Source of the DNA: Agilicoccus flavus
GTDB taxonomy: Bacteria > Actinomycetota > Actinomycetes > Actinomycetales > Dermatophilaceae
NCBI RefSeq assembly: GCF_014857905.1
Contig: NZ_JACYXE010000013.1
Coordinates: 1-64,000, forward strand
DNA: 64,000 bases
Direction: 5' to 3'
Shown here piece by piece: positions 16,866 through 24,701 of this stretch (within the stretch, counting starts at the first letter, position 1; the number at the start of each line of letters is the position of its first letter). The notes below the pieces were generated by a model. That model was not told where the DNA came from. It was given only the letters and a program-made list of their open reading frames with translations, and searched no databases. Made by a program: the position numbers and the translations under genes.

Positions 16866-18026
16866 CTACCGGCCCGGGTAGCGCTCCCACCAGTCCGAGA
16901 GGTCTCGCGCGTCCGGGTTACCGACACCGTGGAACGACCGATGACAATCCACCGCCACGGCGTCGATGACGTCGCGCAGTTCGAGCTCGTCGAGCCACGG
17001 CGTCGGCAGCCACTCCACCCCGTGGGTCGCACCGAGGATGTTCCCGGCGATGGACCCGGTCGAGTCGCTGTCGCCGGAGTGATTGACGGCGGCGAGCATC
17101 GCCTCCGCCGGCCGGTCGATGCCTCCGACGGCGCAGGCGACGGCGATGGCGAGGGCTTCCTCGCCGACCCATCCCCCACCGAGGCCCTCCAGCTGTTCCG
17201 GCGCGGGGAGACCCGCCGCGCCCAGGGTCCTACCGGCGCGGAGCGCGGCGAGGGTGGCGTCGTGGGATCGGGCCTGCCGCAGGCATTCCTCGGCATCGTC
17301 GAGGGCCGTCGACAGCTCGGCGCCGTCGACGAGAGCCCCGACCACGACCGCCAGAGCCCCCGCCGGCAGGTAGCCGTCGGCGTGACCGTGCGTGATGGCG
17401 GCGACGTCGCACCCGAGCCGGAACCGATCGGCTGCCTCGGCGAGGAAGCCCGCCGGCGCGGCTCGCATCACGCCGCCGCACCCCTTCGAGTCGTTGATCG
17501 GCTCGTCCATGCTCCCGACCTGTCCGGACTGAAGCGCCGACAGGCAGGTGTTGCCCGGGGCGCGCGTGTTCCACAGCTCGGGAACCGCGATGAGCCAGCC
17601 GTCGTGCGCCGGATCTCTGTGGCCGTTCTGCGTGGCGAGCCACCGCAGGTAGGCCTGGTGCACCTCGTGGCGCGGGCTGCAGGTCCCCTCGGCCTCCATC
17701 CGGTTGCGCGCCCGGATGAGGCCCTCGGCGGTGAACAGCGTCATCTGCGTGTCGTCGGTGATGGCGCCGACGCGGCCGTACGCCGGCGTGTACGACTGCA
17801 GCCCCGCCTCGCCGAACGTCGCGCGGATGCGGGACCAGGAGTCGAACTCGATGCCGCCGCCGAGAGCGTCGCCCACCGCCCCCGCGAGCAGGCAGCCCCG
17901 GATCCGGTCGCGGGCCGTCCCGTGCTCTTCCCCTAGTTCCGACTCGTTCGCCAGCGCCCCGGAAAGACCCGTTGCGGCCCGCTCCGTCCTGGCCGCCAGG
18001 TCCGAGAACTCATCGTGGTGCCCCAT
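16866..18026 (-). CDS. ADP-ribosylglycohydrolase (DraG family)
   Basis: The product has 386 residues. Metal-site motifs of the DraG/ARH fold are present: GAVGDALGGGIEF near residue 55, AITDDTQMTLF near 90, and NHSGDSDSTGSIAGNILGA near 320. KGCGGVMRAAP and THGHADGYLPAGALA also fit. Such enzymes remove ADP-ribose from proteins or nucleic acids using two Mg ions. The first about 40 residues are a family-atypical helical extension. No ADP-ribosyltransferase is visible nearby. It sits between a defence helicase and a HigA remnant, so a role in toxin reversal or phage conflict is possible but unproven. Confidence 0.88.
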   Translation of the reverse strand: MGHHDEFSDLAARTERAATGLSGALANESELGEEHGTARDRIRGCLLAGAVGDALGGGIEFDSWSRIRATFGEAGLQSYTPAYGRVGAITDDTQMTLFTAEGLIRARNRMEAEGTCSPRHEVHQAYLRWLATQNGHRDPAHDGWLIAVPELWNTRAPGNTCLSALQSGQVGSMDEPINDSKGCGGVMRAAPAGFLAEAADRFRLGCDVAAITHGHADGYLPAGALAVVVGALVDGAELSTALDDAEECLRQARSHDATLAALRAGRTLGAAGLPAPEQLEGLGGGWVGEEALAIAVACAVGGIDRPAEAMLAAVNHSGDSDSTGSIAGNILGATHGVEWLPTPWLDELELRDVIDAVAVDCHRSFHGVGNPDARDLSDWWERYPGR

Positions 18027-18367
18027 GGCGCGTCCCCTCTGTTGTCTTCCGACCTACCGGACCGGTCCACCGTCGCCCTGGAACCGGGGTGCCTACCCAT
18101 CGTCGGAAACCGGGTCCGGGTAAGGACATCACCTGCCGGCGCGAGCGAGGAGGTGAGGGTGGGTCTTCAAGGGGTGGTCTGGCACCGCTTCGACATCCCA
18201 GCTCGTCCACGCGTTCGTGGGCTCGCGTTCCTGACGCGCCGAGATGGTGATCCCCTCCTGAGGCCGACGACCGTCGGCAGATGCGGAGCCGACGCCTGGC
18301 CTGGCGTATCGGCAGGCGATACGTGTCGACGACCCGGACTACCACTGAAGGGAGAAGCGCCGAGGTG

Positions 18368-18731
18368 ATGAACACCCCCGGTCCATCCCGGTGAACTGCT
18401 CCGGGAGGACATCGTGAACGACCCGGGCGTGGCCGAGGCCGCTGCCCGTCTCGGCGTTTCGCGGGTGACGCTCAGCCGCGTCCTGCGCGGCCACGCTCGG
18501 ATCAGCCCCAACCTCGCCATCCGACTGGAGGAGGCCGGTGCCGGCACCGCCCGCGCCTGGACGGCCATGCAGACGGCCCATGACCTCGCGCAGGAATCGC
18601 GGCGGGACGCCCAAGGGTCAGGCGGCTCGACTCGGAGTGACTCTCGCCGAGATCCGACCTGCCCCTACCCCGCGCCGGCCGTGACCTACGACGAGATCCG
18701 CTCGGTACCCGCCCGCTGGAGCACGTGGTAG
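18368..18731 (+). pseudogene. HigA-family antitoxin, frameshifted
   Basis: The intact body from GTG 18414 reads VAEAAARLGVSRVTLSRVLRG, then ARISPNLAIRLEEAG and AWTAMQTAHDLAQE, the XRE helix-turn-helix of HigA antidotes. The family's N-terminal PVHPGELLRED is encoded just upstream in the same frame but has no start. Removing one C from the CCCCC run at 18375-18379 joins it to ATG 18368. A second one-base change near a GGG at the 3' end would give a shorter tail ending VRRLDSE instead of the present run-on. No HigB toxin is recognisable upstream, though a weak VDDPDYH-stop tail ends 20 bases before (18340-18350). The stretch 18027-18367 holds nothing else I can name. Confidence 0.6.
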
Positions 18732-18997
18732 CCGCCGAAGACGAGCCCCCAGTTCTCCGGCTCGTGCAGGGCGAGGCAGAGGCGCACGAGCTGACCGCGC
18801 ACCACGCGGAATCGCATCGCGGCCGTCAGCCCGAAGCCGTCCCTGATGATGAGCACGTGCCGCCCGGGCGAGACCTCGAAGCGGACCGTCGGCTGCCCGT
18901 CGAAGCGCCCGAGCTCGGTGTCCCCGAGCATGATCCGCGCCCCACTGAGGTCCTCGGGCGGGATGCCCTCGGTCGTGATCTCGACGACTGCGCTCAT
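18686..18997 (-). CDS. small hypothetical beta-rich protein
   Basis: The product has 103 residues; ATG 18997 has GGAG (from GAAGGAGCCGGCC) at good distance. There is no signal peptide. Alternating residues (ARIMLGDTELGRFDG, TVRFEVSPGRHVLIIRDG) and a Gly-His pattern suggest a PEGA-like or immunoglobulin-like beta sandwich. I do not recognise the family. Its end overlaps the HigA tail by 46 bases, head-to-head, which is consistent with the HigA run-on being an artefact. Confidence 0.6.
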   Translation of the reverse strand: MSAVVEITTEGIPPEDLSGARIMLGDTELGRFDGQPTVRFEVSPGRHVLIIRDGFGLTAAMRFRVVRGQLVRLCLALHEPENWGLVFGGYHVLQRAGTERISS

Positions 18998-19271
18998 GGC
19001 CGGCTCCTTCGCCCGCTCATCCTGCTGGGTTCCCCCTCGATCATCCTCCTCGACGCTCCTGGGGGGAAGGGGATCGGATCAGACGCAGGATGGTGAACGG
19101 CCAGGGGAACTTGTGTCGTCGGGGTGGGGTATGGGCGGCGACGCGGTCCGCCTGGTCTGCTCGACGCCGACACTGTCGAGGAGCCGGGCGACGCGCGAGA
19201 GACAACCAGTCCGTCTCGCGGCCTTGCTCCCGAATCCACCTCCCGGCGATCTGCCGCCCACGTCGCGCTAC

Positions 19272-19325
19272 CAACCACTTTGGTTGACGCCCACCATCGG
19301 ACGACCGGAACCATAACCATGGTTA
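19272..19325. promoter_or_regulatory. two AACCA/TGGTT palindromes, possible operators
   Basis: CAACCActtTGGTTG (19272-19286) and TAACCATGGTTA (19314-19325) are perfect dyads with the same half-site, 41 bases centre to centre. They lie in the gene-free stretch 18998-19410, between the TetR gene's end and the small protein gene. The symmetric half-sites look like repressor operators. The TetR protein encoded next door is one candidate binder. The rest of this 413-base stretch shows no gene. Confidence 0.4.
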
Positions 19326-19410
19326 AAAGTGGACGTGGAGGATCACGGGACTGGACGAATCGGGGGCGCGACGGAACCCGGGCCTGCCTCCCGACGCCGC
19401 GCAGAGCTCG

Positions 19411-20130
19411 TCAGCCGCGGATCCCCGAGATGATGTCGTCGACGACGCGCTCGGCCACCGCGCGCACCACCCGGGGATCGGCGCCGCGCAGTGGGCCGTG
19501 CACCATGAGCTCCGCGCATCCGTGCACGGCCGACCAGCAGGAGAACTCGGCACCGGCTCGGCGCCGGGCGGAGAGGGCGCCGGAGGTGACGCAGTCCTCG
19601 AGCGCCGCCAGGAGCTCCGCGAACGGCGGGACCTCCTCGAGCCGCGCCTGACCCGCCGGCCCGGCGGTCGCGACGGGCCTGTCGGCGGGCGAGGCCTCGT
19701 CGGGGCGGGCCGACTCGCCGAAGAAGGCGAGCTCGAACCAGCCCGGCTCGTCGACGGCGAACTCGATGTACCCCAGGCCCACCCCGCGCAGCCGCCGCAG
19801 CGCCGCCTGGGCCCGCTCCGCGGCCTCGACCGGGCCATGCTGCGTGCCGTCGGCCGAGGCGACAGCGCCGCCCGTCGGCGCATCGCTCCGCGCGCGCATC
19901 CTCTTCGCCATGAGTTCCTGGATCTCGCGGCCGAGCGCACTCATGAGCGCGGCACGGTCGCGGAAGTGGCGGTAGGCGGCCGCCGGAGACACCCCGGCCC
20001 GACGCGTCACCTCCCGCAGGGACAGGGCGGACGGCCCCTCGCTGCGGGCGATCTCCAGACCCTGCGCCACGAGTGCCGCGCGCAGGTCGCCGTGATGGTA
20101 CGGCCCCGATTTCCCCGCCACCCTTGACAC
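19411..20130 (-). CDS. TetR/AcrR-family repressor (WHG-type C-terminus)
   Basis: The product has 239 residues; GTG 20130 has GAGGGG five bases upstream. The helix-turn-helix is clear: LSLREVTRRAGVSPAAAYRHFRDRAALMSAL near residues 36-66. The C-terminal ligand/dimer domain has FAVDEPGWFELAFFG and VHGCAELMVHGPLR, as in WHG (TetR_C_33) regulators. It is divergent from the DUF899-SRPBCC operon and probably represses it and itself from the 80-bp gap. The inducer is unknown. Confidence 0.9.
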   Translation of the reverse strand: MSRVAGKSGPYHHGDLRAALVAQGLEIARSEGPSALSLREVTRRAGVSPAAAYRHFRDRAALMSALGREIQELMAKRMRARSDAPTGGAVASADGTQHGPVEAAERAQAALRRLRGVGLGYIEFAVDEPGWFELAFFGESARPDEASPADRPVATAGPAGQARLEEVPPFAELLAALEDCVTSGALSARRRAGAEFSCWSAVHGCAELMVHGPLRGADPRVVRAVAERVVDDIISGIRG

Positions 20131-20144
20131 CGCCCCTCAGCCAA

Positions 20145-20186
20145 GTTCACAGTATTCACACGGATGTTATTTATGTTCACATTCAC
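20145..20186. promoter_or_regulatory. GTTCAC/ATTCAC repeats between tetR and DUF899 operon
   Basis: GTTCAC-AGT-ATTCAC (20145-20159) and GTTCAC-ATTCAC (20175-20186) place the first half-sites exactly 30 bases apart, three DNA turns. This AT-richer patch is the whole divergent promoter region, so it is the likely operator cluster for the TetR protein. The half-sites are direct rather than inverted, which is unusual for TetR. Confidence 0.45.
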
Positions 20187-20210
20187 CCTATCCCATCCCC
20201 TGGGAGCATC

Positions 20211-20906
20211 ATGACCGTGCAGCAGACCGTCCTCCCACCCGTCGTCGATGCCGAGACCTGGAGGCGCGAGCTCGACCAGCTCCGGGTCCGCGAGAAGGCC
20301 GCCACCCGAGAGCTCGACGCGATCGCGGCCCAGCGCCGCCGCCTGCCGATGGTGGCCCTGAACGACTACACCTTGGACTCGAAGGACGGCCCCGTCCGCC
20401 TGGTCGATCTGTTCGACGGCCGGTCGCAGTTGATCACCTACCACCACATGTGGTTCCCGGACTCCGAGTGGCAGTGCGGCGGCTGCACCGGCTTCACCAG
20501 CCAGTTCACCCGCCTGGACTTCCTGCGCGGCTATGACGCCCGGTTCGTCGTCGTCACCCAGGGCCCGATCGCGCAGGCCCTGGCCTACCGCGAGAAGGTG
20601 GGGAACCAGATGGAGTGGTATTCCACCGCGAACAGTTCCTTCGGCGCCGACATGGACGCGCCGCCGAACGGTGGCTTCGCCGTCAACGTGTTCCTGCGTG
20701 ACGGTGACGCCGTGTATCGCACCTGGCACACCTCGGGACGGGGCACCGAACAGCTCTCCCACACCTTCCCCCTCATCGACCTGCTGCCCTATGGCCGCCA
20801 GGAGCGGTGGCAGGACGTGCCGGCCGGATGGCCGCAATCCGAGACCTACGAGAAATGGCTCGATTCCCCCGACGTCGCCGCACTGTACGGAAGGAACCCC
20901 TCGTGA
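20211..20906 (+). CDS. DUF899 thioredoxin-fold protein
   Basis: The product has 231 residues; ATG 20211 has GGGAG upstream, and the frame before it is not protein-like. DUF899 signature: LVDLFDGRSQLITYHHMWFP, CGGCTGFTSQF near 95 and NVFLRDGDAVYRTW. The family has a thioredoxin-like fold and unknown reaction. It is first in an operon with an SRPBCC protein, with GTGA overlap, under the divergent TetR. Probably detoxification or stress related. Confidence 0.88.
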   Translation: MTVQQTVLPPVVDAETWRRELDQLRVREKAATRELDAIAAQRRRLPMVALNDYTLDSKDGPVRLVDLFDGRSQLITYHHMWFPDSEWQCGGCTGFTSQFTRLDFLRGYDARFVVVTQGPIAQALAYREKVGNQMEWYSTANSSFGADMDAPPNGGFAVNVFLRDGDAVYRTWHTSGRGTEQLSHTFPLIDLLPYGRQERWQDVPAGWPQSETYEKWLDSPDVAALYGRNPS

Positions 20907-21412
20907 CGACCACCGAGAACGCACCCGCGAGCGCCACGCAGCTCGTCGCCGAGCGGACCATGGCCGCGCCACCCGCGGTGATCTTCGCCCTGCTCACGGA
21001 CCCCTCCCGGCACCACCTCACCGAACCGACCGACTGGGTGCGGGGCAGCCTGGAGGAGTCGCCGTCGCCGATCACCGAGGTGGACCAGGTCTTCGGCATC
21101 GAGATGTTCCACGTCAACGCCGGCGGCCGCTACGAGATGCAGAACCGCGTCACGGTGCTGGACCCGGGTCGGGCCATCGCCTGGGAGCCGTCGCAGTACT
21201 CGCCCGAGGGTGTCCTGCAGAGTGGGGGCTGGTTCTGGCGGTACGACCTGGAACCGGTGGACGGGGGGACCCGAGTGCGCCTCACTCACGACTGGGCCGC
21301 GACCCCGCCCGAGATTGCCGCGGCGATCGGCGGCATGCCCGCCGTCGACACGGCGCACCTCGATCGCTCCCTCGCCTCCCTGGCCCGCGCGGTGGAGTCC
21401 GGCCGGGGCTGA
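20903..21412 (+). CDS. SRPBCC (AHSA1-like) ligand-binding protein
   Basis: The product has 169 residues from GTG 20903, which overlaps the DUF899 stop by four bases with AAGGAA upstream. The pattern VAERTMAAPPAVIFALLTDP at the start, GGRYEMQNRVTVLDPGRAIAW and the final helix (TAHLDRSLASLARAV) is the START/SRPBCC helix-grip fold that binds hydrophobic ligands. Translation is coupled to DUF899. No enzymatic residues are evident. Confidence 0.82.
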   Translation: MTTTENAPASATQLVAERTMAAPPAVIFALLTDPSRHHLTEPTDWVRGSLEESPSPITEVDQVFGIEMFHVNAGGRYEMQNRVTVLDPGRAIAWEPSQYSPEGVLQSGGWFWRYDLEPVDGGTRVRLTHDWAATPPEIAAAIGGMPAVDTAHLDRSLASLARAVESGRG

Positions 21413-21617
21413 GCGCATCGCCCGTGGAACCCGGCGTGCCGGAGCGCTCGCCCCGGGTTCGGTTGCGAGACGGAGGCGCTCGGCGGGCTCCGCGATCGCC
21501 GGGGAACCGCTCGCAGGCCGCCCATCCGTGCCCGGGCCACGCCCCGCCGCCGCGCCCACCTCCTGGCTGTCGGTGGTCGGTGGTCTACTCGGGTCACGAA
21601 CCGAGGAGAGGGCAGCG

Positions 21618-22661
21618 ATGGGACACGACCTGATGACGGGGATCACGCAGCGCACCGTGCCGACGGGACGGTTGTCGGTCAACGTGCTGGAACGAGCCGA
21701 CGCGGGCGGCGGGACGCCCGTCGTGTTCGTCCACGGCAACTGCTCGTCGAGCCTCTTCTGGCAGCCGACGATGCTCGCCCTGTCGGTGCGCTCCTACGCG
21801 ATCGACCTGCGAGGCTTCGGCGGGTCCGACACCGCGCCGGTCGACGCGACGCGGGGGCTGCGCGACTTCGCCGACGACGTCGCCGCCACGCTCGACGCGC
21901 TCGAGGTGCCCCGGGCACACCTCGTGGGGTGGAGCATGGGCGGCGGCGTCGTCGAGCAGGTGCTCCTCGACCGGCCCGACCTCGTCGCCTCCCTCACCCT
22001 CGTCGCCCCGGTCTCGCCGTACGGCTTCGGCGGCACGGGCGCGGGCGGGCGCCGGCTGACCGACGACGGGGCGGGCACCGGCGGTGGCGGCGCGAACCCC
22101 GATTTCGTGCGGCGCCTCGGCGAGGGCGACACCTCGGAGGAGGCGGGCAGCAGCCCGCGCAACGTCTTCCGGGGCGTCTACGTCGCGCCGGGGTTCGCCG
22201 ACGAGCACGAGGACCTCTGGGTGGCCTCGATGGTCTCGACCGTCGTCGGGCCCGACAACTACCCGGGCGATGCCGTCGGCTCCGAGAGCTGGCCGGGCTT
22301 CGCCGCCGGTGGCCGCGGCGTGCTCAACACGATGGCTCCGGTGCACTGCGACCTCACCGGCATCGTCGGGGCGGCGGACAAGCCGCCGATCCTGTGGATC
22401 CGCGGCGACCTCGACGCGATCATCTCCGACGCCTCGAGCCTCGACCTCAACCGCCTCGGCCAGCTCGGCGTCATCCCCGGCTGGCCCGGCGAGGCCGTGG
22501 CGCCGCCCCAGCCGATGGTGACGCAGACCCGCGAGGTCCTCGACCGGTACGCCGCGGCCGGCGGGGCCTACCGCGAGGTCGTCCTCACCGGCGTCGGCCA
22601 CTCCCCTCATGTAGAGCAGCCCGACGCCTTCCGCGCCGCACTGGTGGAGCACATCTCCTGA
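21618..22661 (+). CDS. alpha/beta hydrolase
   Basis: The product has 347 residues; ATG 21618 has GGAGAGGG upstream. The fold is clear: VVFVHGNCSSSLFW (oxyanion region), DLRGFGGSD, nucleophile elbow HLVGWSMGGGVVEQ (Ser), RGDLDAIIS (acid) and GVGHSPHVEQPDAF (His). The substrate is unknown; an esterase, lactonase or epoxide hydrolase-like role is possible. An insert of about 120 residues between strand 6 and the acid forms a large cap. The last about 53 bases of the gene recur beyond the next two genes. Confidence 0.88.
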   Translation: MGHDLMTGITQRTVPTGRLSVNVLERADAGGGTPVVFVHGNCSSSLFWQPTMLALSVRSYAIDLRGFGGSDTAPVDATRGLRDFADDVAATLDALEVPRAHLVGWSMGGGVVEQVLLDRPDLVASLTLVAPVSPYGFGGTGAGGRRLTDDGAGTGGGGANPDFVRRLGEGDTSEEAGSSPRNVFRGVYVAPGFADEHEDLWVASMVSTVVGPDNYPGDAVGSESWPGFAAGGRGVLNTMAPVHCDLTGIVGAADKPPILWIRGDLDAIISDASSLDLNRLGQLGVIPGWPGEAVAPPQPMVTQTREVLDRYAAAGGAYREVVLTGVGHSPHVEQPDAFRAALVEHIS

Positions 22662-22673
22662 CGCGCGAGACGC
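22621..22673 (+). repeat. direct repeat, copy 1 (hydrolase 3' end)
   Basis: This 53-base stretch encodes the hydrolase C-terminus and its stop. It matches 23426-23478 at 49 of 53 positions by eye. The toxin-antitoxin pair lies exactly between the two copies. Confidence 0.75.
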
Positions 22674-22718
22674 GTCGACGCGCGACCACAGCGCGCGTAT
22701 CGACCAGAGTCTGCAACA

Positions 22719-22733
22719 ATCTGATTTTCAGAT
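22719..22733. promoter_or_regulatory. palindromic operator candidate ATCTGATTTTCAGAT
   Basis: ATCTGA-TTT-TCAGAT is a perfect 6-base-arm dyad 11 bases before the antitoxin ATG. It is the only AT-rich patch there and overlaps the likely -10 region. Phd/YefM antitoxins bind such palindromes to repress their own operon, so autoregulation is a reasonable inference. Confidence 0.6.
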
Positions 22734-22744
22734 AAGCTGTGACC

Positions 22745-23002
22745 ATGAGAACGATCAGCGCAACCGAAGCGTCCCGGCAGTTCTCCGACCTGCTCGACGC
22801 GATCGAGGCGGGCGAGTCCGTCGTCGTGACCCGAGGCAAGCGGCCGATCGCCGAGATCCGGCCGGCGCGCAGACGCGCGGGCCGTGACCTCCGGGTCGCC
22901 CTGGCCGGCATCGCTGCTCCTGACGAGCAGTTCGCCGCCGACGTCGAGAGCGCGGTCGCTGCCGTGTCACAGGAGGTGCCTGACCCGTGGCGCGACGCCT
23001 GA
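22745..23002 (+). CDS. Phd/YefM-family antitoxin
   Basis: The product has 85 residues from ATG 22745; a GTG two codons earlier is the alternative start. MRTISATEASRQFSDLLDAI and ESVVVTRGKRPIAEIRPA are the classic Phd/YefM DNA-binding fold. The C-terminal acidic half (AAPDEQFAADVESAVA) should wrap the toxin. It overlaps vapC by 16 bases, so translation is coupled. Confidence 0.88.
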   Translation: MRTISATEASRQFSDLLDAIEAGESVVVTRGKRPIAEIRPARRRAGRDLRVALAGIAAPDEQFAADVESAVAAVSQEVPDPWRDA

Positions 23003-23385
23003 TCCTCGATACCGCCATGCTCATCGCCTACGAGAGGGGCCTTGTCGATCAGGCGTCCCTCGACGATGACGACCTGGCCATCGCATCGCTCACCGTGGCC
23101 GCGTACCGGACGGGGATCGAGCTCGCCGACACCGTCGATCGCGCGGCCGAACGCGCCCGGGCGTTGGCCGCCATCGAGGAGAACGTGGAGGTTCTCGACT
23201 ACACCCAGGGGACGGCGGCGCACCACGCGCGCCTCATCGCCCACACCCGTCGAACAGGCCGGCCCCGCGGCGCCCACGACCTGATCATCGCGGCCCATGC
23301 CGCCGAGACCACCCGGGTGCTGCTCAGCGGTGACACCGCTGCCCGATTCGGCGACCTACCGGGGGTGATCGCCGAGGAGCGGTGA
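22987..23385 (+). CDS. vapC: VapC-like PIN-domain toxin
   Basis: The product has 132 residues from GTG 22987. PIN-domain acids are in place: LILDTAMLIAYERG near residue 5, the E in TGIELADT, AHDLIIAAHAA near 97, and LLSGDTAARFGDLPGV near 113. Such toxins are Mg-dependent RNases that cleave tRNA or rRNA and are held inactive by the upstream antitoxin. The pair is flanked by duplicated hydrolase ends, suggesting it arrived as a module. Confidence 0.88.
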   Translation: MARRLILDTAMLIAYERGLVDQASLDDDDLAIASLTVAAYRTGIELADTVDRAAERARALAAIEENVEVLDYTQGTAAHHARLIAHTRRTGRPRGAHDLIIAAHAAETTRVLLSGDTAARFGDLPGVIAEER

Positions 23386-23425
23386 GTTCTGAGGTTCACC
23401 GCCGAGGCCCATCCGGCTGCGGCAG

Positions 23426-23478
23426 CCGACGGCTTCCGCGCCGCGCTGGTGGAGCACATCTCGTGACGCGCGCGACGC
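23426..23478 (+). repeat. direct repeat, copy 2 (hydrolase 3' end)
   Basis: Near-identical to 22621-22673 and still translatable as GFRAALVEHIS plus stop. Weaker similarity to the hydrolase seems to extend left to about 23393. It marks the right edge of the inserted toxin-antitoxin module or the remains of a second hydrolase gene. Confidence 0.75.
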
Positions 23479-23508
23479 CCGCGCCGGGCGGCACGGGCGT
23501 CGGGGCGG

Positions 23509-24474
23509 TCAGCGCTGCTCGTTGTCGGGGTCGAGCGGGTCCCGGCGGCGGTGACCGCGTTCGTCGGCCGTCGTCGGGTCGACGCGGTGGTCCTCCGGGC
23601 GGAGGCGCTCCTCGCGCTCGAGTCCGTCGTGGTCGCGTCGATCGCCGCGCAGGTCGCCCTCGTCGAAGCGGCCCTCGTCGTGTCGGCGCTCCCCCCGGAA
23701 CTCCTCGTCGTCGAAACGGTCGTCACGGCGACCGTCCCGGAGGTCGTCCTCGTCGCGCCGGCGCTCGTCGCGGAGCCCCTCGTCGTCGAACCGGCCGTCG
23801 CGGCGATCGCCCCGAAGGTCGTCCTCATCGAGTCGACGCTCGTCGTGGCGAAGCCCCTGGTCGTCGAACCGGTCGTCGCGGCGGTCCCCGTGCCCCAGGC
23901 CGTCCGTGCGGTGATCGTGGTCGTCGCGCAGGTCCTCGCGCAGGGAGTCCTCATCGCGGCGGCGGACGTCGTCGCGGCGGCGGTCGTCGCCCACCGAGTC
24001 GTCGTCGGGCAGGGCGTCGCCGTCGCTGGTGTAGCGCGTCTCCCCGCGGCCCCGATAGGGGTCGGTGAGCGCACCGTCGTCCCGGATGCGGGCGCCGTTC
24101 GCGTCGAGGCGGTAGCCCTCCTCGTCGGTGCGCACGTCGGGATCGAGGGCGTCGGCGCGACGCAACTGCTCGTCCCGGACCGCCTGCACCTCGCTGCGGC
24201 GCTCGCCGCGCCGCTCGGCCTCGACCTCGAGGCGCTCGGCCTTCGCGGACCGCTCGTCCGCCTCGGCCCGGGCGCGGCGCGCCTGCGCGTCGGCCTCCGC
24301 GGCGTCGGCCTCGCGTTCGCGCAGCTCGCGGTCGTGCTCGGCGGCCTCGTTCCGCAGCTTCTCCGCGTCGGCTCGATGCGTGGCCTCCCGCTTCGAGCGT
24401 GACCGGGACACGAGCAGCCCGACCAGCACGAGCACGACGACCACCGCGAGGATGATCCAGGTCAGTGAGTCCAT
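23509..24474 (-). CDS. membrane-anchored coiled-coil protein with Asp/Arg repeats
   Basis: The product has 321 residues; ATG 24474 has GAGGAG upstream. One N-terminal helix (WIILAVVVVLVLVGLLV, residues 5-21) is followed by Ser/Arg/Lys, then a charged coiled coil (EKLRNEAAEHDRELRE through ERRSEVQAVRDEQ). After a DPYRGRG linker the C-terminal about 170 residues are imperfect repeats of about 27 residues built from RRDDRFDDEGLRDERR-like blocks. Single-pass inner membrane with a cytoplasmic tail is likely. Related actinobacterial proteins are of unknown function. No enzymatic domain is seen. Confidence 0.75.
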   Translation of the reverse strand: MDSLTWIILAVVVVLVLVGLLVSRSRSKREATHRADAEKLRNEAAEHDRELREREADAAEADAQARRARAEADERSAKAERLEVEAERRGERRSEVQAVRDEQLRRADALDPDVRTDEEGYRLDANGARIRDDGALTDPYRGRGETRYTSDGDALPDDDSVGDDRRRDDVRRRDEDSLREDLRDDHDHRTDGLGHGDRRDDRFDDQGLRHDERRLDEDDLRGDRRDGRFDDEGLRDERRRDEDDLRDGRRDDRFDDEEFRGERRHDEGRFDEGDLRGDRRDHDGLEREERLRPEDHRVDPTTADERGHRRRDPLDPDNEQR

Positions 24475-24701
24475 GTCCGTCTCCTCAACTCAGGGGTGGG
24501 ACCAGTGTCGAGGACACGAGCGACCCACATCACACGCCGAGGGCGCGCCGGGCCAGGCGACGCCGTTGCGTCGCACGAGCGTTGCGTCGCACGAGCGTCG
24601 CGGCCTCCTCGGTCTCGTCGTCGTCGGCACCAGCGAAGCCGACAGGCTCCTCGCGCCGGGCCCCTGTTTCCACGAGTAGGGGCGGTCGTGCCGGGGGCGG
24701 A

